Assembly: GCF_014109725.1 (NCBI RefSeq)
Contig: NZ_CP058554.1
Coordinates: forward strand, 3,472,001-3,536,000
DNA: 64,000 bases
Reading direction: 5' to 3'
DNA from: Comamonas piscis
Lineage (GTDB): Bacteria; Pseudomonadota; Gammaproteobacteria; Burkholderiales; Burkholderiaceae_C
Shown: one piece after another, positions 17,834 to 26,101 of the stretch
Layout: every line of letters starts with the position of its first letter
How positions within the stretch are numbered: position 1 is the first letter of the stretch
The notes under the pieces: model-generated
The model's input: only the letters and a program-made list of their open reading frames with translations
Told to the model about the DNA's origin: nothing
Database searches by the model: none
Translations under genes and position numbers: made by a program

Positions 17834-17954
17834 GCGACAATTCTGCCCTAGCTGGCCACCTGTGCAAGCGTTTACCCCCGAGAAACGCTCTGCGCCGGTG
17901 CCCACCTCTTTTTTGGCCATTCCTCATGGCCTGGAACTTATCAGGAGAAGAACA

Positions 17955-18755
17955 ATGGGTTTTCTGACCGGCAAGAAACTGCTGATCACGGGCGTGCTGT
18001 CCAACCGCTCTATCGCTTATGGCATTGCCAAGGCCTGCCACCAGCAAGGCGCCGAGCTGGCTTTCAGCTACGTTGGTGAACGCTTCAAGGACCGCACCAG
18101 CGACTTCGCCGCCGAGTTTGACTCCAAGCTGATATTTGATTGCGATGTGGCCGATGATGCCCAGATCGAAAAAATGTTTGCCGACCTGGCCGCCACCTGG
18201 GGCAAGTTCGATGGTTTTGTGCATTCCATCGGCTTTGCACCGCGCGAGGCGATTGCCGGCAACTTCCTCGACGGCCTGTCGCGCGAAGGTTTCCGCATTG
18301 CGCATGACATCAGCGCCTACAGCTTTCCAGCGCTGGCCAAGGCTGCCATGCCCTACCTGAATGACAAGTCGTCCCTGCTGACCCTGTCCTACCTGGGCGC
18401 CCTGCGCTCCATCCCCAACTACAACACCATGGGTCTGGCCAAGGCATCGCTCGAAGCCTCCGTGCGCTACCTGGCTGAAGCCGTGGGCCGCACCGAAGAC
18501 GGCCGCGCGATCCGCGCCAACGGCATCTCCGCCGGGCCCATCAAAACCTTGGCTGCTTCGGGCATCAAGGACTTTGGCAAGCTGCTCGGCCGCGTGGCCG
18601 ATGCATCCCCGCTGCGCCGCAATGTGACCATCGAAGACGTGGGCAATGTCGCCGCCTTCCTGCTGAGCGATCTGGCCTCGGGCGTGACCGCCGAGATCAC
18701 CTATGTGGACGGTGGCTTTAGCCAGACGGCAGGCCTGTCGGCAGACCAGGTTTGA
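17955..18755 (+). CDS. fabI: enoyl-[acyl-carrier-protein] reductase (NADH) FabI
   Basis: A 266-residue short-chain dehydrogenase-type enoyl-ACP reductase, which performs the last step of each fatty acid elongation cycle. Visible features are the FabI start MGFLTGKKLLITGVLSNRSI, the SIGFAPREAI loop, and the catalytic Tyr-x6-Lys motif in YNTMGLAK. Upstream, TLSYLGALRSIPN holds the other conserved tyrosine. AGGAG lies 9 nt upstream of the ATG at 17955, which fixes the start. It is monocistronic and ends at a strong terminator. Confidence 0.96.
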   Translation: MGFLTGKKLLITGVLSNRSIAYGIAKACHQQGAELAFSYVGERFKDRTSDFAAEFDSKLIFDCDVADDAQIEKMFADLAATWGKFDGFVHSIGFAPREAIAGNFLDGLSREGFRIAHDISAYSFPALAKAAMPYLNDKSSLLTLSYLGALRSIPNYNTMGLAKASLEASVRYLAEAVGRTEDGRAIRANGISAGPIKTLAASGIKDFGKLLGRVADASPLRRNVTIEDVGNVAAFLLSDLASGVTAEITYVDGGFSQTAGLSADQV

Positions 18756-18774
18756 GCCTTTCCGCTTGAACAAG

Positions 18775-18807
18775 AGCCCCGCAGGCTTGGTGCCTGCGGG
18801 GCTTTTT
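18775..18807 (+). terminator. fabI terminator
   Basis: A 12-bp perfect stem, AGCCCCGCAGGC and its complement with a 5-nt loop, is followed by a T-tract 24-52 bp after the fabI stop. It is a textbook intrinsic terminator. Confidence 0.93.
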
Positions 18808-18880
18808 GCATTCAATGGCGCGGTTGCATTTTGTCTCACGCTGGTGCCCTCAAGCTAACGGAGTTGTTGAGCCGACCAAA

Positions 18881-18895
18881 GTGCAAAACTTGCAC
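18881..18895. promoter_or_regulatory. 15-bp palindrome between fabI and copA
   Basis: GTGCAA-AAC-TTGCAC is a perfect 6+3+6 inverted repeat in the region between the fabI terminator and the copA stop codon. No gene start is nearby on either strand, so an operator role is doubtful. It may be chance or a remnant. Confidence 0.25.
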
Positions 18896-18982
18896 ATTGC
18901 CCTGCTTCAGGCAACCGCGGGCTAGCATCCACTCATCATCCAGGTCTTGCGGTCTCGGCGCAAAAGATGGAAGGGAGCCGGT

Positions 18983-21487
18983 TCATAACCCTGTACGGAA
19001 GCGCTTGAGCCGCAATGCATTCGCAAGCACAAACACGCTCGACAGCGCCATCGCCCCCGCCGCAAACACCGGCGACAGCAAGGTGCCATTGATCGGGTAC
19101 AGCAAGCCTGCAGCCACCGGAATCAACGCCACGTTGTAGGCAAAGGCCCAGAACAGGTTTTGGTGGATATTGCGCATCGCCGTGCGCGACAGCACGATGG
19201 CAGTCACGACCCCGCGCAAGTCGCCGCCCATCAGCACCACATCGGCTGACTCGATGGCGATATCGGTGCCCGAGCCCACGGCAATGCCAACATCGGCCTC
19301 GGCCAGTGCGGGTGCGTCATTGATGCCATCGCCTACATAGGCAAGAGCGCCATGGGCCGCCCGCAGCCGCTTGACAGCCTCGACCTTGCCATCGGGCAGC
19401 ACCTCGGCCACCACCTCGTCAATGCCCAGTTGTTGGGCAATCGCCTCGCCGGTGCGGCGGTTGTCGCCGGTGATCATCGCCACCTTCAAGCCCATCGCAT
19501 GCAGGCTGTCAATCGCTGCACGGGTCGTGGGCTTGATCGGGTCGGCCACGGCAATCATCGCTGCCAGATGGCCATCGATGGCGGCATACAGCGGCGTCTT
19601 GCCTTCGGCGCCCAGGCGGGCGGCATCGTCCGCGAACACCGAGACATCGGCACCCAGCTGCGCCATCATGCGGTCCGCGCCCACCTCCACCCGCGTACTC
19701 CCCACTTGGGCACGCACGCCAAAACCGGTCACCGATTCAAAGCCGGACAGCGGCGGTATCTGCAGGGCTTCGGCCTGGGCAGCCTGCACAATGGCCTGGG
19801 CAATCGGGTGCTCGGACTGGCGCTCGACGGCTGCCACCGCCGCCAGCACGGCGGCGCGCTCAAAGCCAGAGGCCAGCACCAGGTCGGTCAGCGCAGGACG
19901 GCCTTCGGTCAAGGTGCCGGTTTTATCGACGGCCACCACCTTCGCATCCTTGAGCAACTGCAGCGCCTCGCCTTTGCGGAACAGCACACCCAACTGCGCC
20001 GCACGGCCCGTGGCCACCATGATGGACGTCGGCGTGGCCAGCCCCATCGCACAAGGGCAGGCAATGATCAGCACGGCCACCGCATTCACGAGGGCCAGGC
20101 TCAGCGCGGGCGATGGGCCCAGCAGCAGCCAGAGCACAAAGGTCAGCACGGCAGCGGCCATCACCGCAGGCACAAACCACATGGTCACCTTGTCGACCAC
20201 CGCCTGGATCGGCAGCTTGCCGCCCTGGGCCTGCTCGACCATGCGGATGATCTGCGCCAGCACGGTGTTGCCGCCCACCTCAGTAGCTTCCAGCGTCAAC
20301 GCGCCCTTTTGGTTGATGGTGCCGCCCACTACCTGGGCACCGCTGGTCTTGTGTACCGGCACCGGCTCGCCGCTGATCATCGATTCATCGACATAGCTCT
20401 CGCCATCCCTTACCCGGCCATCGACCGGAATGCGCTCGCCCGGGCGCACCTGCACGGCATCGCCGGGCTGCACCGCATCAATGGCCAGCGACTGCCAGGC
20501 GCCATCGCGCAGCACCCAGGCGGTTTTGGCTTGCAGCTGCACCAGGCGTTGGATCGCCGCCGAGGTATTGCCCTTGGCGCGCGCCTCCATCCAGCGGCCC
20601 AGCAGAATCAGCACCACGATGACGGCCGCCGCCTCGAAATAGACATGCACCGTGCCCGCAGGCAAAACGGCCGGCGCAAAGGTCGCCACCAGCGAGTACA
20701 GATAGGCCGACAAGGTGCCCACTGCGACGAGCGAGTTCATATCCGGCGCCGCACGCAAGAGCGCAGGCAGCCCCAGGCGGTAAAAGCGCCGGCCCGGCCC
20801 GGCCAGCACCAGGCTGGTCAGCACCCACTGCAGCAGCCAATTGCTCTGCTGGGGCAGCCATTGGCCCACCCAGTGGTGGAAGCCCGGCAGCATATGGCCG
20901 CCCATCTCCAGCACAAACACGGGCGCAGCCAGCACGGCCGCCAGCAGTAGATCGCGCAGCAAGGTTTTTTGCGCCTGCTGCTGGCGCTGGCTTTGGGCAT
21001 CATGTGCATCGGCGGCATCGCTGGCCTCCGCTGCCTGGCGCAAGGGGTGGGCGGTATAGCCGGCCTTGGCTATGGCCGCCATCAACTGCTCTGCATTCAC
21101 CCCAGCCGTCAGTTGCACGGTGGCGCGTTCTGTCGCCAGGTTGACCGCGGCCGTCTGCACGCCGGGGACGGCCCTCAATGCGCGCTCGACCCGGCCCACG
21201 CAGGAGGCGCAGGTCATGCCCTCCACTTCCAGCTCCAGCGCCTGGGTGGGCACCTGGTAGCCGGCTTTGTTGACAGCGGCCACCGCCTGCTCCAGCACCT
21301 GGGCGGCGGGGGCCTGATCGCCCAAAATCAGACTGGCCTGCTCGGTGGCCAAATTCACATGCGCGCTTTGCACGCCGGGGACGGCCTGCAGGGCGCGCTC
21401 AACACGGCCCACGCAGGAGGCGCAGGTCATACCCTCGATGGGCAGCTGTAGCAGCGGAGTGGCGGATGGGGTGGTGGGAGATGTCAT
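18983..21487 (-). CDS. copA: copper-exporting P-type ATPase CopA
   Basis: An 834-residue P1B-type ATPase for Cu(I) export. It has two N-terminal heavy-metal-associated domains, each with GMTCASC (Cys22/25 and Cys93/96). The transmembrane metal site is CPC at 477-479, the phosphorylated aspartate is Asp521 in DKTGTLTEG, and GDGINDAPAL closes the P domain. I choose the ATG at 21487 because the promoter -10 box ends only 29 bp upstream, so longer in-frame starts at 21526-21532 would lie in the promoter. Regulation by a CueR-like activator is indicated by the 19-bp promoter spacer. No cueR is in the window. Confidence 0.94.
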   Translation of the reverse strand: MTSPTTPSATPLLQLPIEGMTCASCVGRVERALQAVPGVQSAHVNLATEQASLILGDQAPAAQVLEQAVAAVNKAGYQVPTQALELEVEGMTCASCVGRVERALRAVPGVQTAAVNLATERATVQLTAGVNAEQLMAAIAKAGYTAHPLRQAAEASDAADAHDAQSQRQQQAQKTLLRDLLLAAVLAAPVFVLEMGGHMLPGFHHWVGQWLPQQSNWLLQWVLTSLVLAGPGRRFYRLGLPALLRAAPDMNSLVAVGTLSAYLYSLVATFAPAVLPAGTVHVYFEAAAVIVVLILLGRWMEARAKGNTSAAIQRLVQLQAKTAWVLRDGAWQSLAIDAVQPGDAVQVRPGERIPVDGRVRDGESYVDESMISGEPVPVHKTSGAQVVGGTINQKGALTLEATEVGGNTVLAQIIRMVEQAQGGKLPIQAVVDKVTMWFVPAVMAAAVLTFVLWLLLGPSPALSLALVNAVAVLIIACPCAMGLATPTSIMVATGRAAQLGVLFRKGEALQLLKDAKVVAVDKTGTLTEGRPALTDLVLASGFERAAVLAAVAAVERQSEHPIAQAIVQAAQAEALQIPPLSGFESVTGFGVRAQVGSTRVEVGADRMMAQLGADVSVFADDAARLGAEGKTPLYAAIDGHLAAMIAVADPIKPTTRAAIDSLHAMGLKVAMITGDNRRTGEAIAQQLGIDEVVAEVLPDGKVEAVKRLRAAHGALAYVGDGINDAPALAEADVGIAVGSGTDIAIESADVVLMGGDLRGVVTAIVLSRTAMRNIHQNLFWAFAYNVALIPVAAGLLYPINGTLLSPVFAAGAMALSSVFVLANALRLKRFRTGL

Positions 21488-21515
21488 GGCGGCGGTCTTT
21501 CTATCCATGGCAGCT

Positions 21516-21546
21516 AATGTAGACATTGCCATGGTGTGAAGGTCAA
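21516..21546 (-). promoter_or_regulatory. MerR/CueR-type promoter of copA
   Basis: On the minus strand TTGACC (21541-21546) and TACATT (21516-21521) are separated by 19 bp. The overlong spacer holds the imperfect dyad GACCTTC...GGCAATGTC. This is the classical architecture of metal-activated MerR-family promoters, where CueR twists the DNA to realign the boxes. The sequence TTGACCTTCACACCATGG is close to known CueR sites. Confidence 0.75.
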
Positions 21547-21608
21547 GCCCCTGCCGCCAGCGGCTGCAAATGCAAGGCAGGGCAACGCAGCCGGCCCCGC
21601 CAGCCGCC

Positions 21609-22421
21609 TTACCAGTTGCTCTGAATCTTGCGCCGGCCCTCTTGCGGGAAGGCGGGGGTTTGCGGCACATAAACACCCGGCTGGGCTTTGGGGCTGCTGC
21701 CGCCCTTGGCTGCAGCAGTTGCCCCGGCAGACCCAGAACCCGCAGGTGCTGCCCCGGCTTGCACCAGCCAGCTCACCACTTCCGAGCGGTCGGCACGGGT
21801 GGCAAAGTCGCTGGCCGTCAGGCCTTGCTGGTTCTTCAGCTTGGGGTCAGCGCCCTCTTTGATCAGTAGCTGCACGGCGCTGCGCGTGCCGTACTGGGCG
21901 GCCATCATCAAAGGCGTAGTGCCGTTGGGCGACGCGGCATCGATATAGGCATGGTGCTCCAGCAGCAAAGCAACCATCTGCAGGTCCGAGCCGTCTTCGC
22001 TCGGGGCCGATACCGCATAGTGCAGCGGTGTCCAGCCCTCGCGGTTCACATCGGCATCGCGGGCAATCAAGGCCTTGGCCAGATCGACCTGGCCCTTGAT
22101 GGCGGCCATCATCAGCGGCGTCTCGCCCTTGGCATTGGCCAGGTTCACATTGGTGGACGGCAGCGCAATCATGCCCTTTGCGGCGCGGTAGGAATCGAGC
22201 TTGAAAGCCTGGGTTAGGCCCGTCTCGCCCTTTTCACTGACCGTGTTGGGGTCAAAACCGCGTTGCACCAACGCCTCGATGCCCTTGGCATCGTCACGGA
22301 TGATGCGGGTGAAGAAATCGTCATACGAGCCGGCCTGCGCGGCGGCGCAAGCCAGCCACAGGGCCGCTGCACAGGCGGCGCGAAGCGGAAACAAAGAACC
22401 AGGCTTGGCAAGCAGCTTCAT
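21609..22421 (-). CDS. secreted ankyrin-repeat protein
   Basis: A 270-residue protein with a signal peptide ending near AAAQAGS and four to five ankyrin repeats (about residues 45-205). Examples are KGETPLMMAAIKGQVDLAKAL and the variant GTTPLMMAAQYGTRSAVQLL. It ends in a low-complexity Gly/Ser/Pro tail. The ankyrin fold implies protein-protein binding in the periplasm; the partner is unknown. Its start overlaps the tatD stop (ATGA), so the two are coupled, although no functional link is known. Confidence 0.85.
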   Translation of the reverse strand: MKLLAKPGSLFPLRAACAAALWLACAAAQAGSYDDFFTRIIRDDAKGIEALVQRGFDPNTVSEKGETGLTQAFKLDSYRAAKGMIALPSTNVNLANAKGETPLMMAAIKGQVDLAKALIARDADVNREGWTPLHYAVSAPSEDGSDLQMVALLLEHHAYIDAASPNGTTPLMMAAQYGTRSAVQLLIKEGADPKLKNQQGLTASDFATRADRSEVVSWLVQAGAAPAGSGSAGATAAAKGGSSPKAQPGVYVPQTPAFPQEGRRKIQSNW

Positions 22422-23224
22422 GACAGCACTCCGCTGAAAAGTCGGTCGAAATTGCGGTTGGTGGCTTCGGCCACCGCCTCCACGCTGGTGGCGCGCACGG
22501 CAGCAATCTGCGCGGCCACATGCGGCACATAGGCGGGGATATTGGTCTTGCCCCGAAAAGGGACCGGCGCCAGATAGGGGCTGTCGGTCTCGATCAACAA
22601 GCGGTCTTCCGGCACAAAGGCGGCCACGTCGCGCAGATCCTGGGCCTTTTTGAAGGTGATGATGCCGGAGAACGAGATGTAAAAGCCCAGGTCCAGCGCG
22701 GCGCGGGCGACGTCCATGCTCTCGGTAAAGCAGTGGAACACACCGCCTGCGGCGTTCGTGCCACCGGTCTCGCCCTCTTCGCGCAGCAGGCGCAAGGTGT
22801 CGTCCGAGGCGCTGCGGGTATGGATCACCAGCGGTTTGCGCACCTGCTGGGCGGCGCGGATATGGGTGCGAAAGCGCTCACGCTGCCATTCCAGATCGGC
22901 AATCGTGCGGCCGCCCTTGCGGTCTTCCATGCCGTAATAGTCCAGGCCGGTCTCGCCAATCGCCACCACCCGGGGCAGCGCAGCGCGCGCCACCAAGTCC
23001 TGCGCGCTGGGCTCGGTCAGCCCTTCGGTGTCGGGGTGTACGCCCACGCTGCACCAAAAATTGTCGTAGCGCATCGCCAGCGCGTGCACATCGGGGAACT
23101 CTTCCATCGTGCAGCTGATGCACAGCGCGCGGGTTACCTGGGCCTCGTCCATCTTGGCGCGGATGGCGGGCAAGTCCTGGGCAAGCTCGGGGAAATTTAG
23201 GTGGCAGTGGGAATCAGTGAACAT
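22418..23224 (-). CDS. tatD: TatD-family metal-dependent hydrolase
   Basis: A 268-residue TIM-barrel metallohydrolase with the N-terminal metal ligands in TDSHCHLNFPE (His6, His8). GETGLDYYG carries the glutamate ligand, VIHTRSA and FHCFT supply further ligands, and the final aspartate is in ETDSPYLAP. Members act as 3'-5' DNA exonucleases or D-aminoacyl-tRNA deacylases. In many genomes this paralogue (YcfH-like) lies near holB and tmk, as here. Confidence 0.92.
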   Translation of the reverse strand: MFTDSHCHLNFPELAQDLPAIRAKMDEAQVTRALCISCTMEEFPDVHALAMRYDNFWCSVGVHPDTEGLTEPSAQDLVARAALPRVVAIGETGLDYYGMEDRKGGRTIADLEWQRERFRTHIRAAQQVRKPLVIHTRSASDDTLRLLREEGETGGTNAAGGVFHCFTESMDVARAALDLGFYISFSGIITFKKAQDLRDVAAFVPEDRLLIETDSPYLAPVPFRGKTNIPAYVPHVAAQIAAVRATSVEAVAEATNRNFDRLFSGVLS

Positions 23225-23379
23225 CGGTCGTCAAAGCTGCAGGCGCGCAAACCGCCGCAGTCCAAATACAAAGAACTGCTGCCATTGTCCGCGCTCCGGC
23301 TGCCATGCCGGTCTCTGGCACCGTAAAACCCTGTCAGCCCGGCCAGCAAATCCGGGTGAGACAGGATCAATCCCAGCGA

Positions 23380-23754
23380 TCAGATGGTCTGGGTGGCGCG
23401 GTCTGCCTGCAAGGCCGTGCCCAAGATCTGTTCAATCTTGTAACGCAGTTCGTCGGTCTTCGGGTCTTTGGGAAAACGCACGCCAATGCCCTGGGTGCGG
23501 TTGCCGCTGGCGCCGGCTGGTGTTACCCAGCCCACCTTGCCGGCGATCGGGTAGCGCTGCGGATCTTGCGGCAGGGTCAGCAGCAGGTAGACATCATCGC
23601 CCAGCGCATAGTCCTTGGGCGTGGGCACAAAAATGCCGCCTTCTTTGAACAAGGGGATGTAGGCGGCATACAGCGCTGCCTTTTCCTTGATAGCCAGTTG
23701 CAGAACGCTGGGGCGCGCGCCGGCCGTGCCCGGTGTGGGAGTGGGACTGTTCAT
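23380..23754 (-). CDS. PilZ domain protein
   Basis: A 124-residue protein with a PilZ domain following the holB gene, as with PilZ type IV pilus proteins of other proteobacteria. Core stretches are LYAAYIPLFKEGGIFVPT, DDVYLLLTLPQD and GKVGWVTP. The canonical c-di-GMP-binding RxxxR and D/NxSxxG motifs are not evident, so it is likely a non-binding PilZ of the twitching-motility type. I choose the ATG at 23754; an upstream in-frame start adds 17 unrelated residues. It lies 97 bp downstream of holB. Confidence 0.85.
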   Translation of the reverse strand: MNSPTPTPGTAGARPSVLQLAIKEKAALYAAYIPLFKEGGIFVPTPKDYALGDDVYLLLTLPQDPQRYPIAGKVGWVTPAGASGNRTQGIGVRFPKDPKTDELRYKIEQILGTALQADRATQTI

Positions 23755-23851
23755 AGACTGCAAGGATAACCAAATTTTGCGACCTCTCGCCCTGTGCGGA
23801 CGCAAACATCGCTGCGCTGGCCGGCTTGTTACAGCGCAGGCCGCGTTGCCA

Positions 23852-24895
23852 TCAGCGGCGCGATTGCAACACGCTGGCCGCTTGGGCCACCAGGGCTTCG
23901 AGCATGAGCCCCTGGTTGAAGGGGTGGGATGCCGTGCGCAGCGACTGCGTCAAGGCCTTGCTCCAGCGTGCCAATACCGCCAACGCTGGCGGTGGCGGCA
24001 AATCCGCTGCCTCAAAAAACCGTGGTGCAGCCCCCACACGCAGCATCAGCAGGTCATGGCAGAGCTTTTGCAAGGCATCGACCACCTCGGGCGCCGACAG
24101 GCTGGCCAGAGCGCCGGGCTGGCCATTGGCCAAATCCTTGGGCAGTTTTTTCCAGACCTGGGGCGAGCGGCCCGCCTGCATCTGCGCCAGCGCGTCATCG
24201 GGGCGGCCGCCCGCTGCCTGCAGCAGGGCGTCTACCTGGTCCTCGGGCACTGCTTGCGCCACCAGCCAGTTGCGGGCCGATGCAGCATCGGGCCACTGCA
24301 TGGTATGGGCCAGGCAGCGGCTGCGGATGGTGGGCAGCAGCTGGTGTGCGGCCTCGGTCGCCAGCACAAAGCGCGCATCACCCGGCGGCTCTTCCAAGGT
24401 TTTGAGCAGCGCGTTGGCCGTGATGGCATTCATCTTCTCAGCGGGGAACACCAGCACCGCCTTGCCCTTGCCCCGGCCCGAAGTGCGCTGCGTGAACTCC
24501 ACCGCATCGCGCATCGCATCCACCCGGATCTCCTGGCTGGGCTTGCGCTTCTTGTCGTCAATGTCGGCCTGGGCTTTTTCCGGCAAGGGCCAGCCCAAGG
24601 CCAGCATCTCCGTCTCGGGCATCAGCACACACAGGTCCGTGTGGGCATGCACATCAATCGCATGGCAGCTGGCGCAGTGGCCACAGGCGCCCTGGGGCGT
24701 GGGCGCATCGCAAAGCCAGGCCCGCACCAGGCCCATGGCCAACGAGAACTGGCCCAGGCCCGAGGGGCCTTGCAGCAGCCAGGCATGGCCACGCTGGGCC
24801 AGCAGTTGCTCGCGCTGTCGGTCAATCCAGGGCGCTGCCGGGGCCGGTGCTGCGGATACGGGCTCGGCCGCTGCGCTGTTCTTGGCGGTGGCCAT
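23852..24895 (-). CDS. holB: DNA polymerase III subunit delta'
   Basis: A 347-residue clamp-loader subunit. It has an AAA+ fold with a degenerate P-loop (GPSGLGQFS, no lysine at the usual place), as expected for delta', and four zinc-binding cysteines in the segment CDAPTPQGACGHCASC. The region LLKTLEEPP and an SRC sensor motif follow. It is 1 bp downstream of tmk, which is the standard tmk-holB-pilZ-tatD order. An extra Ala/Pro-rich N-terminal stretch is unremarkable. Confidence 0.95.
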   Translation of the reverse strand: MATAKNSAAAEPVSAAPAPAAPWIDRQREQLLAQRGHAWLLQGPSGLGQFSLAMGLVRAWLCDAPTPQGACGHCASCHAIDVHAHTDLCVLMPETEMLALGWPLPEKAQADIDDKKRKPSQEIRVDAMRDAVEFTQRTSGRGKGKAVLVFPAEKMNAITANALLKTLEEPPGDARFVLATEAAHQLLPTIRSRCLAHTMQWPDAASARNWLVAQAVPEDQVDALLQAAGGRPDDALAQMQAGRSPQVWKKLPKDLANGQPGALASLSAPEVVDALQKLCHDLLMLRVGAAPRFFEAADLPPPPALAVLARWSKALTQSLRTASHPFNQGLMLEALVAQAASVLQSRR

Positions 24896-24896
24896 C

Positions 24897-25601
24897 TCAG
24901 CCCTCTACCTGGCTGGCGCTCAGCCAGCCTTGGGCTTCAACCGCCTCGCGCACCGCCTGCCAGACCGCCGGCTTGGGCTGGTGCGAGTCAATGCGCGCAA
25001 AACGCTCGGGTTGCGCCAGTGCCCGCTCGGCATAGCCGGCAGCCACCCGGGCAAAAAATTGTTGGGGTTCGGCCTCAAAACGGTCGGGCGCACGGGCACC
25101 GGCCAGGCGCTCTGCCGCCACCTCGGTGGGCAGGTCAAACCAGATGGTCAGGTCAGGCTGGCGCAGCACGCCTTGGCCCAGTTCGGGCCGGGCCTGCACC
25201 ATGTGCTCCAGTACCGACAGCACCTGCAGGTCAAAACCGCGCCCGGCGCCCTGGTAGGCAAAGGTGGCATCGGTAAAACGGTCGCACAGCACCACATCGC
25301 CGCGCGCCAGTGCGGGCTCAATCACCTGCTGCAGGTGGTCGCGCCGGCCGGCAAACACCAGCAAGGCCTCGGTCAGCGCATCCATGGGCTCTTGCAAAAA
25401 CAGCGCGCGCAGCTTTTCGGCCAGCGGCGTGCCGCCCGGCTCGCGCGTGCTCACCACCTGGCGGCCAGCGGCCACAAAGGCATCGTGCAGGCCTTGGATG
25501 TGCGAGGATTTACCGGCGCCGTCAATGCCTTCAAAGCTGATGAACAGACCGCGCGAGGCAGGAGGTGACGCGGCAACAGAGGCGGGAGAGGATGGAGTCA
25601 T
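24897..25601 (-). CDS. tmk: thymidylate kinase
   Basis: A 234-residue dTMP kinase that makes dTDP. The P-loop FEGIDGAGKSSH, the DRF motif in LCDRFTDATFAYQG, and a lid region are visible. The ATG at 25601 is preferred; a TTG three codons upstream is possible. It is immediately followed by holB with 1 bp between. The N-terminal 16 residues are Ser/Ala/Pro-rich and precede the kinase fold. Confidence 0.95.
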   Translation of the reverse strand: MTPSSPASVAASPPASRGLFISFEGIDGAGKSSHIQGLHDAFVAAGRQVVSTREPGGTPLAEKLRALFLQEPMDALTEALLVFAGRRDHLQQVIEPALARGDVVLCDRFTDATFAYQGAGRGFDLQVLSVLEHMVQARPELGQGVLRQPDLTIWFDLPTEVAAERLAGARAPDRFEAEPQQFFARVAAGYAERALAQPERFARIDSHQPKPAVWQAVREAVEAQGWLSASQVEG

Positions 25602-25643
25602 GCTGCGCAAGATTGTACGTGCCCGCCAGCCCCTCGGGCCGCT

Positions 25644-26012
25644 TCAGGCGGCTGGGTCAAAGTCCGCATCGCCGGCCACACCGCGTTTGCGCGCCACCGC
25701 ATAAGCCGTCAACACCTGGTGGGCGACCATATCCACACTCGGCCGGGTCACCCCTTCGCGGTCCACCCAGACCTTGGGGGTCAGGCTGCCCGACAGGCAG
25801 ATGCTGTCGGCATCGCCCAGGCCCAGCAGCGCAGCAACCGGCGCATCGTCAAACGCAATGACATTGACGATCAGCATCTCGCCATCGCCCGCGCCGGCAT
25901 TGGCACGCACCTTGGCCAGCGCATACGGCTTGCCGGTTTTACTGATGCGCTCCACCGGCTGGCCCAGTATGCGCCCGGATACCAATCCATCCATCATGCT
26001 TTGATCCCCCAT
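25644..26012 (-). CDS. single-stranded DNA-binding-like OB-fold protein
   Basis: A 122-residue protein with a single OB-fold resembling SSB: an initial SGRILGQPVERISKTGKPYA, then a central VNVIAFDD and a strand ending LSGSLTPKVWVDREG. It lacks the acidic C-terminal tip DDIPF of true SSB, so it should not recruit the usual SSB partner proteins. Proteins of this type are found sporadically in Burkholderiales and as plasmid or conjugation SSB variants. It sits alone between tmk and an MFS gene. The function is uncertain. Confidence 0.7.
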   Translation of the reverse strand: MGDQSMMDGLVSGRILGQPVERISKTGKPYALAKVRANAGAGDGEMLIVNVIAFDDAPVAALLGLGDADSICLSGSLTPKVWVDREGVTRPSVDMVAHQVLTAYAVARKRGVAGDADFDPAA

Positions 26013-26101
26013 TGAAGCCCTGCAGTTTAGCTGCTAGAACTGGCTATGCGCAGCAGAAAACAGACCGGAGGCAGTTCCATGGCAGGCCCAATGGCTGCAC
26101 A

